Source: Bugula neritina
Taxonomy: Eukaryota; Bryozoa; Gymnolaemata; Cheilostomatida; Bugulidae
Assembly (NCBI GenBank): GCA_964035545.1
Contig: OZ037769.1
Coordinates: forward strand, 6,941,429 to 7,005,428
Length of the DNA stretch: 64,000 bases
Direction: 5' to 3'
The translations under genes and the position numbers were made by a program. Each line of letters starts with the position of its first letter. Within the stretch, counting starts at the first letter, position 1. Positions 44,805 through 58,048 of the stretch are shown piece after piece. The notes under the pieces are model-generated. The model did not search any database. It worked only from the letters and a program-made list of their open reading frames with translations, and was not told the origin of the DNA.

Positions 44805-45450
44805 ATACGAGTTAGGCGACCCCATTAGACATAACTACTGATAGGGTCGCCAAACTTATTCGTGAGTTACCTAATGATATGTTCCCTTGCCCCAATGGCA
44901 TTAGAAAACCGGACTTGCTCATTGACATAGACACTACCGCTAAATCATTAGCTCTAATCTTCAGAACATTTTTAAAAACAGGTAAATTACCAAAGGATTG
45001 GCAAATACTGAAATAGCAAATGTTACTTCTATACATAAAGGTGGCAACGCCTCTATCCCCAATAACTACTGGCCAATATCTTCAACATATATTCCATGCA
45101 AGTTGATGGAATACATAGTCCTCCACTATCTGAATAAGACGCTTGAAAATGTGCTCCATCACCGACAACATGGTTTTAGAAGAGGACTGTTTTGTTCAAC
45201 TCAGCTGTTCTCTACGTACCATGATCTGGTGAAGGCTGCTAATGATGGACACACCACACATGCACTAGACATGGATTTTAGGAAAGCCTTCGGCTAAGTC
45301 CCACATTTATTGCTCCTTCAAAAGCTGAACAAAACACCAGGGGTAAATAAATACTTTGTGAACTGGATACATGATTTCTTGTCTGACAGGCAGCAAGCTG
45401 TAGTCCTTAAGGGCCACAGCTCCCAAAATCGATCAATCACCTCCGGTGTT
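44805..45450 (+). pseudogene. Dead non-LTR (LINE) reverse transcriptase fragment
   Basis: Three broken frames together read as the fingers/palm of a Jockey/CR1-like LINE reverse transcriptase: LPKDW near 45000, then after a frame change EIANVTSIHKGG, NNYWPISSTYIPCKLME, HGFRRGLFCSTQL and DMDFRKAFG. A stop replaces the usual Asp/Lys before VPH, and LLLQKL...FVNWIHDFLSDRQQAV follows. The catalytic YADD box downstream is missing. The 3' end dissolves into AT-rich simple repeats at 45455-45610. It is a truncated, inactive copy. Confidence 0.88.
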
Positions 45451-45454
45451 ACTG

Positions 45455-45610
45455 ATAGTAATATAGTAATACGTAATAGTAATAATAATATACTATGTGC
45501 ATTGCATTACTAGTACTACTACTAATAACTATAAGTATAACTATTAGTATTAATAATAATAGTTATCGTATTAGTAATACTTATAGTAATACTAATACTA
45601 ATGGTAATAT
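45455..45610. repeat. Degenerate (TAATAG/TACTAA) simple repeat
   Basis: Scrambled ATAGTAATAATA, ACTACTAATAAC and AGTAATACTAATA words follow the LINE fragment, a common 3' tail arrangement for LINE-derived sequence. Confidence 0.65.
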
Positions 45611-45640
45611 TAACTATGAACTAATATATTTTAGGTGTGG

Positions 45641-45699
45641 GTCATTTCGTACACAAGGCCAAGTCACTTCGTACCCACTTTCAGGTCGTTTCGTACACA
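45641..45699 (+). repeat. Three-copy GTCRYTTCGTACMCA repeat
   Basis: GTCATTTCGTACACA, GTCACTTCGTACCCA and GTCGTTTCGTACACA occur at a 22-bp spacing. It is CpG-containing and unlike the surrounding AT-rich DNA, and is probably the edge of a larger dispersed repeat. Confidence 0.6.
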
Positions 45700-48690
45700 T
45701 CAATATGAATTAACTAAAATACATACTTTTTTATATTTATTGGTTATTTGATGTATGAGTCATACAGTTCTGCCCACAGGTATTACTAACTTGCACCTTT
45801 CATTTCGCCGCATTCTTATTCAAATTGTGGTAGATTTGGGGATCTAGTCAATACTGTTTACACGAATGCCTTAGTTTTATTTACGTGAACGCCTTAGTTA
45901 TTTTTTTGTTCTTTTGTAAATCCGACTTCAGCTGGGTCCGACACCCCAAAATATTCGGGATGTCTGATTCGGAGGATTTGGACGCTCGAATGAGTTCAAT
46001 TAATTCATAATTTGTTATTAGTTATGATAATCATTTTATTATTAGTATGTACTTTAGTCTACCTTATAGTTTTACACATTTATAATTGATAAAGTAAGGT
46101 AAAGGCATATTATAACTAGCTATTACATGCATCATTCTAGCAAAATTTGCTGTCATTATCATGCTAACTCAAACCGTTGGTCATAATAAAAAAATAATAA
46201 TCAGAATATATGTGATAATTATAATGATTCTACATACTAGTTGGCGGTCCTGTTTATATGATTATAGCCAGTTATAAAATCAAATACTGGTGTTTATTCA
46301 TGGATATTAATATTTAATGTAATAAGCACATTAAGAATGTATTGTTGCTAATAATATAGTAGGCTATATAATTTGTTCTCACATTAATAACCAGTAGTGA
46401 TGGTAATTTGTTGGGGGAGCAGCCATGGCCTACCGGCCACAATAGCAAAAAAGTCCTTAGCCTACTTTGAAAAATTGGTTTCGTCAGCAGTTCTCACAGG
46501 AATGGTGACTATAAACGCACATGAAAATGATTTTCAGGTGATGGTAATTCAATACTAATGCCCTAAAGTATTTTTTATACCAACGCCAAGTCTAATATGT
46601 TGACTCAATATGATAGTGACAGTTTAATTCAAAAGTTAATAGTGATAATCAAGTCAGAGTTTGAATCAACTTATAGTTTCATCATATCATAAAGTATTTG
46701 GAATAATTGGTATCTTATAATCCAATAATCAAAATCAATTGCATGCTAGAAACTCGTCTGTTTGTTCCCTATTTCATCATGGTGAATTCGAATTATTTCA
46801 ATAAAAAAATGTTAGTGCCAATCTAGCTTGAATTAATAATGGAACAACATTGAATCATATTCCTTATTTCATCTGAAAAATACACATATTTTTTAGTTTT
46901 TTTTCCAATGCTTGATATCATATCAAATGCTTTAATTTTAAAAATAATTGTAGAATATATGTTTTATTGTAGTATGTTATTACATTGAGCTTATTAGTTC
47001 TTTCAATTCAGCGTTTGATGAAAACTGTTGATTTTACTGTAGCTTTATTAGAGGGTAAAATTGTCCCAGAGTGTATTAAGCAGTATTGTTTAGTCTTCTG
47101 TTTAGCTCTTTCATATAACAGAACTCATTTTTAGATGCAAACATTTATTTTGCCAAAATTTAGTAGGTATCAAGCTTTCTAATGTATGAAAGTGCTATAT
47201 AACAGAAAATTGTGAGCTAGAAAAGCAGTTTTTTTCAATTTTAGTTTTGCACCAGGCTTGCTATTACACTTAATTTAAATAGCAAATTCTATTTACTTGA
47301 TTAGGTGAGAAGTAATGTTACTAGATGATTAAAATCACCTTTTCTCTTAAAAGTGTTTTGCCATTCAAAATCTATTGTTTTCTTAATATCAATCCAATTT
47401 ATTTCTTAATTTAATGAAATTAATTTGATTAAAGTAAGCAATTTGTTTAAAAACTAGAGAAAGATAAGCTTTTATTTTGTTATTAGTTGAAACAAAGTTT
47501 CTTACAAAATTACAATATGCATATCAGTTTGAATTAGTTAACACATCAATGCAATGTTTGATTAATAAAAAATGGCTCTTTTTTCTAATGGAATTTATTG
47601 AAGAAATTTTAAACCTATGATGTGGTACTTGATGCAGTTGAAGATAGACACTTGTTGAGTCAGCACTGTAAAGGTGCAAGGGTTCCAAACAAACATATCT
47701 ACTCTGAGTTTTACAACTTGAAGCTTGTGAAAAAATGAATAGCATTTGTGGTTATTGTGGTAGTTGTCTGCCCTGATATGCATGTTAACAGGAGTTATCA
47801 CTTCACCTCCAACTCTAAGGCTTTTGGTTTCAAGTGAACTGGTTACTATGGATATGTCATGTTCTCGTAATATATTGATAAATGGCTATTCTTATGAATC
47901 ACGTCATGTTAGAGAAGCAATACGAGCTCTACCAATATTTATGCTGAATCAGTGGTTTGGTTAGTTCATTCAGCTGTGACTTCCATTCCGTAGTTATATT
48001 TTCTTATAAATAAAAAAGATTTATAGAAAGTCTGATTATATTCTTGTCTGAAGAACTGGCATAGTATTAAATTATAATACATTTTCTTTGTAAAGTCATG
48101 CAATTTAGGTAAGGATTTTCATTATAATGTAACTTTTATATGTTTTAATACATTGCATTTAACTCTAAAGTACCATTTCAATTTGAATATTTTGTTTTAC
48201 GTGCCATTTATATGCGTCACTTGAAACATTGCCTCTATTGCAAATGTTTCTTGTAGCCTATTATGTTCTTATTGCTATACAGTTTAGTTGTACTAGGCGA
48301 TGCTTTAATTGCACAGATACATGAGGGTAGAAACAATTATTGCGTCAACATAACATGTTTTTCAGCATGTACTATTTGCCATTTTAAATTATTAGTTGGA
48401 TATTTTATCCAGAAGTGGTAGCTATGAGTGAAACTAAACACTATACCAATTTGGTATCTGCCAATATTTATTTGCATTTATCGTTACTTTAGGTGAGTTT
48501 AGCAGATTCCCTGTAAATGTTTCTGAATTCTTATTGTGCAGAAGTCTATTACTATATTATTGACTAGCAATATGTGGGCTTTTTATAGCCTAAACTTCTC
48601 ATAATATACCCACTTTTCGTATGTTACTTTATCTTTATTAACTCTTATTTTGCTCAAGATACAAGGTATCCCTAACTGCACTGCCATAAC
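45700..48690. other. Intergenic region upstream of RAP1, no supported gene
   Basis: AT-rich sequence with the dispersed repeat at 46438-46507. A 66-codon open stretch at 47764-47964 ends in a coding-looking segment but has no identifiable family or splice partner. Confidence 0.5.
46438..46507 (+). repeat. Dispersed repeat fragment, copy B
   Basis: Matches 25219-25286 at both ends (CACAATAGCAAAAAAGT and TTCTCACAGGAATG) with a divergent middle. The class is unknown. Confidence 0.55.
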
Positions 48691-48699
48691 CATCTCACT

Positions 48700-48800
48700 C
48701 AAATAGTTCCGGTCTCACATTCATTTTCGACCAATCATGGGCGGTTTTCGAGCATTCGCGAGAGCTCTTGTGGAAAGTCGCATACATTATCGGCATTATT
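48700..48800 (+). promoter_or_regulatory. Possible RAP1 promoter with CCAAT box
   Basis: A CpG-containing island in AT-rich DNA, about 400 bases upstream of the RAP1 ATG, holds GACCAATCATGGGCGG and ATTCGCGAGAGCTC. CCAAT and GC-type motifs are usual for TATA-less housekeeping promoters. A TTTTTTAG acceptor-like sequence at 49110-49117, just before the ATG, suggests an upstream 5' UTR exon. Confidence 0.35.
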
Positions 48801-49124
48801 ATGCTGTTTAGGAATTTTGCTAACACAAGCCATAACCTAACTATAAACTCTAGCCTGTGCTTCTACATTGTTAAATGAGAATATTGGTAATTGATACGAA
48901 TGAATGACCTCATTTAGTTCACTGTGAGGTTTCTTATAATCATAATGCTTAAACAATAACCCGTGACTAACACGATACTAATACATTGAAACTGAGCAAA
49001 TATTAGTAGTAGAAGCTTGGAGCCATTGATTGACGGACTGTAAAGTGGGTGAAACGCAGCTGTTAGTCGACAGAGCTCTGTAATTATTAAAATTTGATTA
49101 GCTGCTTTATTTTTTAGCAAGAAA

Positions 49125-52100
49125 ATGAGGGAATATAAATTAGTGGTTCTAGGATCTGGTGGTGTAGGAAAAAGTGCTCTAGTAAGTATTGAACTTGTCT
49201 TAAAGTTTCCATTATGATTATACTTTGTAGCCTACTACTACTAGTACTACTACTAGAGTAGTAGCTGTAGTAGTACCACTATAACTACTACTAGTACCCG
49301 TACTTCTGCTTCAGTACTTGACTTTGTAAGTTTGTAATCATAATGTGTCTAATCCAACTTTTATCAACAATTACAATAAGTTTAACTGATCACTGTTTAA
49401 TTGTGCTGATATTCAAATCAATGTTGTTGATAGATTGCTCCCATTTCAATCATAATCATAATTCACTTTATCATAATGTTCATCATTATGATTATGATTA
49501 TTAATATTTCTACGACTACTTTTACTTTGAGGTTAAAGTTTAATTACTTTGTGCCTTAAGTTAAAGTTGAAAATGGGATATTGCTGTAGAGTTTAATAGC
49601 AAGATGCTTAATACTAATAACTGATAAGCATTGTGGTGCAGGTTAGCGTGTGAATGAGAATTAAAATAGAAACTTGTTATTAGGATTGTTCAATCATCAA
49701 TAGAAGGCTACAGAAAAGTTCTCAAACACTAGGCCATACAATTAATATTTTAACTAAGACTGGTGAGAATAATTAGTAGTAGTAATGATTATACTTGGCA
49801 GTCCTAGACTTACTTATTAAAACTATAACTTAGAATAGAATTTTGTGAATAACTTATACTAATTACTCAGATTGAAGGCCATCTGTTTTTGCTACATTGT
49901 GATATTAATAAGTGGAACTTTGTAATTTTGAAATTTAAATTTGTCAAGTCATTAGAATATTCATTATGATAAGAATGTTAATATGCTAATTAAATGGAAT
50001 TCATCATCCAGTGCCAGTGTAGCTTAGAGTTAGTGATTTGAGTTAGTTGTATGATTAGACCATAGAACTTATAATGAACTACATAGTTGGTTTAAAGTAC
50101 GGATAAACTGCTGGCAACATCATGCTAGTGGTATCACATTAATTATTATATAACTTAACTATAAAACTTTTTAAAGTCACTGTTGGTGCCGCTGTTGGCT
50201 TTTGATATACTAAAACTTATCTCAGTCAGTTGTCTACACATTATAACTTACTCTAATAGCAACAGTAAATATAATAAGTATGTGACATGTTTGTAGGTTG
50301 CTCAAATTTAATTCACAAAGCTTCCACCATATTATGACTATAGTATTAGAAGTTGGCCTAATATCTCTTAGCTTTTGTTTATGACTGATTATATATTCTG
50401 TATGAAATGTAGACGCTGTAAGTAAGCAGATGAAGTGTTACAGTTATGATTAGGAAGTCCTTGTGATAGTGTCTATACACTACTATACAGTGAAGTATAG
50501 GTACTTCATGTAAAATAAGCACACCATTCACCCAGAAACTTCAGCATGGCTAGACAGATTCTACACAGAATCGTCCTATTTCTCCTTGTAGACTGTCCAG
50601 TTTGTCCAAGGAATTTTTGTGGAGAAGTATGATCCAACCATTGAGGACAGCTACAGAAAAGTGAGTGTTCAAAATCTCTAGACACGTTGTATAGTTGTCA
50701 GGGTTCTGATTATCATATCTGATATATAACTCTCCACCATATTCCATCTATCAGGGGTTATCACAGGGAAGTCGGCTATGATATTCCATCTCATCAGTTG
50801 CTGGGAGTGAAAACAATGATGGCTGATTACTTTATGACTAATAGGTTGATACATTGTTGCAATATGATGAATGTTGAATAAATGAATCATTAAGGTTAAT
50901 CCTCTGGTTGCCATGGTTTCTACCAGATGCATTTAATTGTCCCCTATTTATTAGTTACTTAATAGAGCTTTGTTTGTTTTCCCTTGTGATTCAACAGAAT
51001 ACTATAATGCTATCTGCTCAACAACAGGAAGTCATATGTTCTACTCCCACATATCTGCTGTTCGCCAGTTGGTTGCTCATATGTCCTCCATAATTCCTAA
51101 CATTCACTTTCATAGCTAGCATTAGCATAGTTTACTTTACCAGAAGCTTGTGTTTATTCATAGCTTACTGTAAACAGTTCGTGGCCCCTTCATTAAGTAA
51201 TTAGTGGTTATAGTTTAGAGCGTGTCTCTAATTATACTCCACTAGCAGGTAAGTTTATGGTGAAGAAGTGTAATGATAGTTATTGACTTGTTGTCTCATA
51301 GGTGCTATGATGAACTTTGTCCTCCACCCCCACTGTTCCCTGCTTAAATACAGTTAGTTTAGTGTTTATAGTGGATACAGCTTCAAGTGTGAAAGAGTGC
51401 ATAGATAGCCGTTACAAAGTAGCAGGAGGCTAAGACACTGAGGAACTTTCTCCTTTCTTTATTAACCCAGCAACAAAGTCTCATTGTTTAGAAAAGAATC
51501 CACTTTACTTTGAAATATATGGCATACCTGGAACAATGTGCTGCTTTGAAGAAATATGACGCACTTTGAATGTGATCAAATCTGTTCTGCAGTCTGTCAG
51601 TGACAAGTACCTGTATTTCATGCAGCTAACACATAGCTGATCAGTAACAAGTACCTGCTACATAGTGCCTACTTAGTAACATGTACCTGCTATATAGTGA
51701 CTAGTTGGTAACAAGTACATGCCAAGGAGTGGCTATTTTGTGGCAAGCACCTGCTACCAGCTACATAGTGATGACTTAACAAGTACTCCTACGCAGGGTT
51801 TGGTTTTCAGTGTCACTGTGTGGAATTTTGATAGAGTGTAGATGTAGAACTGATTTTTACTCTGGCAACTCTCAAGCAAGGCTCTGCTAATACCAATCAG
51901 TAGAACGTGTGGCTTTGTATGTCAAAGATATATGTCTGAAGACATGGGATTTATTTAATCACTCACTTCCAGATTGGTGGTGTAGATAGGTGGCTTGTCT
52001 GATATGAGATTCACTAGCTCAGCTGTGTGTGCCAGAGTTGCGGTGACCGAAATCATTCTGGGTGCTTGAAATATTAATGCCGATGGTAGTTACTAACCAG

Positions 52101-55100
52101 CCACCAGCTCTCTGATCACAGAAGTCATGATATTCATTTAACTAGCCAATCTACCTTCTCCCTAATAAATTCTAGTAAATCTGTTCAACAGACCCGGATG
52201 TATTGCCATAATAACATTGCTACACTAGACTAAGTGATGACTATACTATAGTAGGGGACCTTTACTATAGTTGGAGGTCATATAGATGCTGCAGTAAAGT
52301 AGTTATATGTCGTACACTGAAAAGTGCACCTCTTTTGTATTATTGAAACAATTCATTGTTTTGTAGCAAGTTGAGGTTGACGGTTCACAATGTATGTTAG
52401 AAATCCTGGACACAGCTGGCACAGTGAGTATTATGGTAGTGGTAGTGGTAGTAGTGGTGGTGGTGGTAGTGGTAGTAGTAGTAGTGGTAGTAGTAGTCCT
52501 AGTACTAGTAGTGGTAGTAATCCTTTAGGCTATCTGTCTTGTATCTCAATGTCTAGATTCTATTGTTTTGCAAAATAATTTTTAATTAACTTGTCTTCCA
52601 CATTCTGATAAGACTGAGTGACACAATGCAGGTGGTAGACATAGTTCTATATAGTTGTGATTGCACAGTCTACACTATATTCGTGACAGATTACTATGAT
52701 AGTCTGAGTACAACATCTACTTACTAGTTTTACTATGATAGTCTGAGTACAACATCTACCTACTAGTATTGCTATGATAGTCTGAGTAGAAACATCTACC
52801 TACTAGCCGTCTGCTACTAAACAAGCTGACTGACTCACTGATATCAACTGATGAATTGATTACGCTGGTAGAGATTTCTTAGATAATTATAGCTGATCAA
52901 TATTTTATGTGCACAGATATCACTGCTAATGCAGTTTATTCTGATGAATATTCCATGGAGTGTATGTTGCTGTGATATTGTGCTAAGAGTACTGCATGTG
53001 TAAGGTAAAGTGATTATCTCCCATGTGTTTACAGGAACAATTCACTGCCATGAGAGATCTGTATATGAAAAATGGCCAGGGATTCATCCTAGTATACTCC
53101 ATTACAGCCCAATCCACTTTCAATGACCTGACAGATCTTAAGGAGCAGATACTAAGGGTGAAGGACGCCTCAGATGTAAGGCATTAGCTGGTGTATTTAG
53201 TTTTATAGGAAGTGTTTGGGAGAGGTTACCACCAGCAGTGGTTTTACAGGGTTTTTAGTGCCATTTATACTTCTCACTAGAAGAGGTCTTTTGAATGAAA
53301 ACTAAATTTGCCGACCATAATTTGTGTCCCCAGAAGTATAGAACGTACATACTAGAGAGTTTGAGAATGTAGTGAATTTTTAATCTCAACACTTGTAGAT
53401 ATTTAAACCAACAGATTCCTGTGATATTTTAGTACTTTAATGTATGGGATGTGCACTGGGGACTCTACAGTTTGAAAAGTTAGGATTTCAATGATTACAG
53501 CTGATAATGGACAGTTCCTACTCAGCATGATCAGCTAATTCTAAGTCATGTTTAAGTTATAGTGAGATGTTACTCAAAGTGCTGCTCTTCTCGAAAACAC
53601 AGTTCAACTCGATAGCTCTGAAATCTTAAAGTCTTAAATCTATAATTATTTCAAAATGTTTTCTTGGCTTCTACTGCCTCTCCTCTCTGATTGGCTGATT
53701 ACTAAAGGGCTGTTATTCTATTGGCTGCTATATATAGGACTAGTCATCTTGATAAGTCACTTGATGAATCATAGTTCCACTAAATGGAGTCAATTAAGAA
53801 ATTAATGAGTTATTGAGATTAGAGTGTGTTACAATGTAGTGTTAGTAATAGTTGATTGTTTCAAAAGAGACTTTTCTGATTCACAAAAGGACTTGAATAA
53901 CTTGTGAGGTTTTTCACATTGTTTATTGAATTACTTCACTTCTTTTCAGAGCTAAATCCACATCTTTCTTTGTTGTTCCACAATAATAGCTAAAGTTTTT
54001 CAAAAGATCAACTGGACCAGTGCTCTCTGGTAACCTTTGAGTTGTTTATATTATGGCCTTTTCTTTTTCCTTCAAATTGGAAACTAAAAAAAGAATCAGG
54101 TTTCACTCTTTCATGTCACAAGTTGATAGATTGCTAGACTCCTGTCCTAGACCCCTCTACATGTGTCCAAGTAGAGACATACACTTAACAGGTTACCGAT
54201 AAGGACAGCTATCATACCAATCTGTTACTATTCATAATTCAAGACTTGGCCTTATATAGCTATTAGTGCAGCAAGTGTTCATGTCAGCTGTGTTTGTTCA
54301 ACTTAAATTGTTTCTGCTTGCAATTTTTGTTGGATGTTCATTCTGAACTGAATTTGTTCTTCAACATAATTTTTCAAGTCATATCCGAGTGAAGCCTCTA
54401 ATTCCAGAGTTTTGACAATTGTTTTCAACATTGTGAAAACGGCGGTCAAAACCTCGTGCTTAAATAGCTGGTGTTAGCATCTTTGGGTTATAGATTCACT
54501 AAAATTGTAATTTTACTTTTTAATAAATCTAGTCAGCTTGCTAATAATTGTTGAAAATGATTAATTATTTGTCGATTGTTGTTTTTGTTTCTTGTGGATA
54601 CCAAATATTGTTTATTCACTTTTCAAATATACTCCTTGGCTTGAGCTAAGCTGAGTTTGCTATACCAACTTAATTCATACAGATGTATTTGTCTTATATT
54701 TTTAATAACTTTATTAGTCTCGACAGTGTGAATCTATTAGAATTATCATCGGTTTGAAATCAAAGGAGCTAAAAGTACGCCAAAAATCCAGTGTCATTCG
54801 ATCACAATATATCCTTACATTTTTTGTCTGAGAAGAAACTTTTTTCCAATGTATCCATTTCCTTTGTTAGGTGCCGATGGTGGTTGTTGGAAATAAGTGT
54901 GACTTGGAGGATGAGAGAGTTGTGGGTAAGGATCAAGGCCAGAGTCTAGCCAATGAGTGGAGAATTAAGTTTATGGAGACTTCAGCTAAGAAGAAGATTG
55001 GTGTAAATGAGGTCAGTTCAGTAGTTGATCTGATTGGTGGAAATGAAGTTGGTTCAGTAGTAACACTGTATCTGATTGGTTGCTGGGAATAATATACGCC

Positions 55101-55787
55101 CATAAGTTTTTGCAAAGTAAATGGCAATACAAATTTTCTTATCCAGAGTTGTGTTCTCATTTAATATATTTCCATTTGTGATTTGAGAACCTGTGCTTTT
55201 AATCTTAAAACCAATTATTTACTACTTGGTCTTAATAGTTGATGCTTGGTATTATACTTTTATTATCTATTTTATTGACTTGACTAGTTCAAGTTAGTGC
55301 GTAATGTCCTACTGTGATATTTGCAACTTGCTTTATGATGGTCAAGTATCTGCCAATGTTGGAGGTTAGCAGTATAACTTATACTACCTTCCGCTGCGGC
55401 AATTACTAGGTTATTACAGGAAGTGTAATATACAGTTATACTGGTAGATATTCTCTACGTATCAACTTGTAGATACTGATGTGTGCTATCAGTACTTGGA
55501 AGTGGCAGATTAGGTGTATTTTACAGTAAAATAGTGCTGCTCAATACTAGTATATTTGCTGCCCATAGCCCATTGATACCATTCTATTGCATTATACTAT
55601 ATTCCTTCATGGTCTGTTCATATTAAATCGTTGCCTGGGAGAAAGTTGCAATGCCAAACATTCAGTCAACCTAATTTTTCTGCAGATATTCTTTGACCTC
55701 GTCAGACAGATCAACCGTAAGCAGCCGGACACGAAGAAGGGAGGCAGGTCTGGCAAGTCATCAAAGGGTAAATGCAGCATTTTGTGA
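49125..55787 (+). CDS. RAP1: Ras-related small GTPase Rap1
   Basis: Six exons: 49125-49181, 50592-50660, 52367-52423, 53035-53175, 54871-55011 and 55686-55787. They total 567 nt (188 aa; vertebrate RAP1 has 184), and every junction is phase 0. P-loop [10 protein letters not shown] is at residues 10-19, the effector loop YDPTIEDSY at 32-40 is identical to Ras/Rap, and switch II DTAGT at 57-61 has the Rap-specific Thr61 in place of Ras Gln61. NKCDL is at 116-120 and ETSAK near 145. The C-terminus is polybasic and ends in CSIL, a CAAX box whose final Leu favours geranylgeranylation. Rap1 controls integrin and cadherin adhesion and MAPK signalling at membranes. Thr61 and the strong match from residue 20 to 61 separate it from Ras and from most Rap2 proteins, which carry Phe39. 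The 3' UTR has AATAAA at 56009 and 56298. Confidence 0.98.
51590..51790. repeat. Degenerate ~30-bp tandem repeat in RAP1 intron 2
   Basis: Imperfect copies of a unit with AACAAGTACCTGCTA and CATAGTGACTA recur about six times. The array is heavily diverged. Confidence 0.55.
52425..52525. repeat. (GGTAGT)n microsatellite in RAP1 intron 3
   Basis: Interrupted GGT and AGT triplets start right after the exon 3 donor. The plus-strand open frame rich in Gly and Ser is an artefact. Confidence 0.9.
52688..52806. repeat. ~40-bp tandem repeat, 3 copies, in RAP1 intron 3
   Basis: Three copies of a unit with ACTATGATAGTCTGAGTA followed by CAACATCTACCTACTAG. The third has one substitution and one inserted A. 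Confidence 0.85.
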
Positions 55788-56008
55788 GCAGGCGCTGCCC
55801 ATCATCACCATTTTTAAAATAAAAACTAAACTTCAAAATAATTAATGATTAGCCAATAACATCAGCAGAGGTGACATAATTCACACTGTAGAAGGTTAAC
55901 CGAGTTGATGGAAATTTTTGTACCAAGACTTTTTTGCGTTAATCATGTGCACAACAATCCATTGACTTTGGTCAGATTTCTAGGTTGTTAGCTTGCTATT
56001 ATAGGTTT

Positions 56009-56303
56009 AATAAAATGAATTCTTGTATAACATTATTTACTTTTTTGTCTTGCTTTTTCACAGTAGTTGTAGCTTGATTCTATGCGACACTGTTGAAATA
56101 TATTCTGCTTTTCATCAAGTCCATCGCGTGTTTCAATAACCCATTGCACTAGATCATCATCTTTTTGAAATAAGTTGCTAGATAAGACAACAGTATTGTG
56201 TGCTGACATTTATATTGTTACAGTTATACTATTTATATGTGTATGTATTTACTCTTACGTAATTTATATTCATGATTCATTTTTTTAATTCTTTGTAAAT
56301 AAA
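56009..56303 (+). terminator. RAP1 polyadenylation signals
   Basis: AATAAA hexamers at 56009-56014 and 56298-56303, about 220 and 510 bases after the RAP1 stop. The second is followed by an A-rich then T-rich stretch. Either could define the mRNA end. Confidence 0.5.
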
Positions 56304-56418
56304 AGCAACAAAAAATATATATATTTTGAATGTGTGCCCATGCAAGGGCCACAAGCTATCTTTATATGCACTATTAAGACAGAAACATAGAACTGGAAAA
56401 GTACTACATAAATTGAGG

Positions 56419-56424
56419 TTTATT
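56419..56424 (-). terminator. Polyadenylation signal of the ASH2L-like gene
   Basis: TTTATT on the plus strand (AATAAA on the minus strand), 150 bases past the ASH2L-like stop and about 115 bases from the distal RAP1 signal. The two transcripts therefore end nearly back to back. Confidence 0.45.
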
Positions 56425-56574
56425 GTATAGTGTAGAAAAACATTTACAACTGAAAATCAGAGTAATGAATATTGAATCTAGTAACTAGAAAACTTGGAGA
56501 TGAATATTCTATAATTATTGTCATAAACATGTATATACAAAACAGAATTTGAAAGTTTGAATAAAAGTATGAGG

Positions 56575-58048
56575 CTAGCTAACTTTTCCCTCATTTTCTA
56601 CATGGTAAAGGATATCTGCTAATGTGTGTTCTATGGTGGTAGCTGAAACTGCTTCACTCATCTACAAGAGGACATAGCTCATCAACAGTAGTATATGCAT
56701 AATATGTATACATATATTATATATTTCAATTCCAGGCATTCAAATCAAATGAGTATAATGAAATTTTCAAACGATTTATTAACTATCTATTTAAAAAATA
56801 AAACAGCTGAAACTAGTTTAATTTCTTAATGATTATAAGCATGGCAAATGGTTACAAAACATTGGCATCTGTAAACACTTTGAGACGGAGTTATTTTCTC
56901 TCAAGTTTCTTAAATATAGAAAATACAACTCCTAAATTTCATTGACCCTATTTATAAGTTACAATAAAATAATAATAAATAAAATTCAACCTACTGGTTC
57001 AAAAGGTACATCTTGAGGAGGAAATTTGAAGTATGGCCCAAAGTTTACAGTGACCTGCAAAATCAAACAATACGAATGAGTTGGGACGTATACCTGCTCT
57101 ATTACAAGTCAGTTTAGGATATAATGTATTATTAATATATTATAATGTATACATGTAAGCTCAAAGTTCATTGGTAGGACACTGTCCTAAGGGCACACAG
57201 TCCAGTGTTCGAATGAGCAAATAAATGTAAGCTCTACAGATTGAAAAGAACATTGTGATTTAAACTTCCTTTTCCACACAACATCTAACTTAGCTCTAGA
57301 ATTTTGATGTAAATGATGAATGGCAAATACAGACAAAAGAGAGACAGACTACTACATGATGAATGGGTTTTCAAACTCACAGCAGCATTTTTATACAGAG
57401 ATATAGCGGGATAGTACCAGCCCTGGTAGACATCAGTGTATGCCACTCCTTGGCTAATTCCATTCTTGTAGAATATAATCTAGTAACCATGGAGACAGTT
57501 ATAATATTGCAGTAACCAAAGACACAATAATATGGTAAATAGGAGTTATCATGATTATGCAAACTGGTCAAGATTTAGTTTATTGGGAAGACAAGTCTGA
57601 AAACAACCACTTGCTTGATGCAAGATATTGAACAAAGTTAAAAAGGTGATTAGTATCATTATATGCCATATTATTTATTATGATATATATTCACAAAAAC
57701 AGTAGGTTTAAGTGATTAATTCATTTGCTAAAACAATCTAGTAATCATAGTCCTTGAAAAATAGTTACATTAACATCTCCACATTTTAAAAGCCTCTTCA
57801 AATATAACATTAATAATAATGATAGTATTCTTTCAAGTTAACTTAGTGTACACTCAATATATTTTGCTGAATGCTTAGCTACAAATACTACAGTTATTAG
57901 CAGATACACCATTAAATTCTGAAGCCATCAGTTTTAAACAAAATAAAACAGTTACCTTGCTGCCAACTGACGGTTTCAATGTCTTTACGGCAGCACTCAC
58001 TTGATCCTTGTCCTCAAAGTACAAGTGACTTTTAAATGTAATGAGGGG
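56575..58048 (-). CDS. ASH2L: ASH2L-like, C-terminal four exons
   Basis: Exons 58048-57956, 57479-57381, 57054-56995 and 56661-56575 join in phase 0 and encode 112 residues plus stop. [42 protein letters not shown] and [13 protein letters not shown] match the second half of the ASH2L SPRY domain. [13 protein letters not shown] near the end is the short helix that binds DPY30. ASH2L is a core subunit of COMPASS/MLL complexes that methylate H3K4. The 5' exons (PHD/winged-helix part and first half of SPRY, over 400 aa in other animals) were not found between 58049 and the plus-strand gene at 61477. They could lie beyond it, with that gene nested in a large intron, or this may be a fragment. The retained frames are intact. 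Confidence 0.88.
57158..57219 (+). repeat. tRNA-like sequence (SINE-like)
   Basis: AAAGTTCATTGGTAGGACACTG resembles a D arm/A box, and CCAGTGTTCGAATGAGC resembles a T arm/B box at normal spacing. The anticodon arm CTGTCCTAAGGGCACACAG is weakly paired. It lies in an intron of the ASH2L-like gene. Confidence 0.45.

Noticed and set aside
47764-47964. 66-codon plus-strand open frame
   Set aside because: Part of it looks coding, but there is no family match I can name and no convincing splice partner.
52390-52578. Gly/Ser-rich 62-codon frame
   Set aside because: Out-of-frame read of RAP1 exon 3 running into the GGT/AGT microsatellite.
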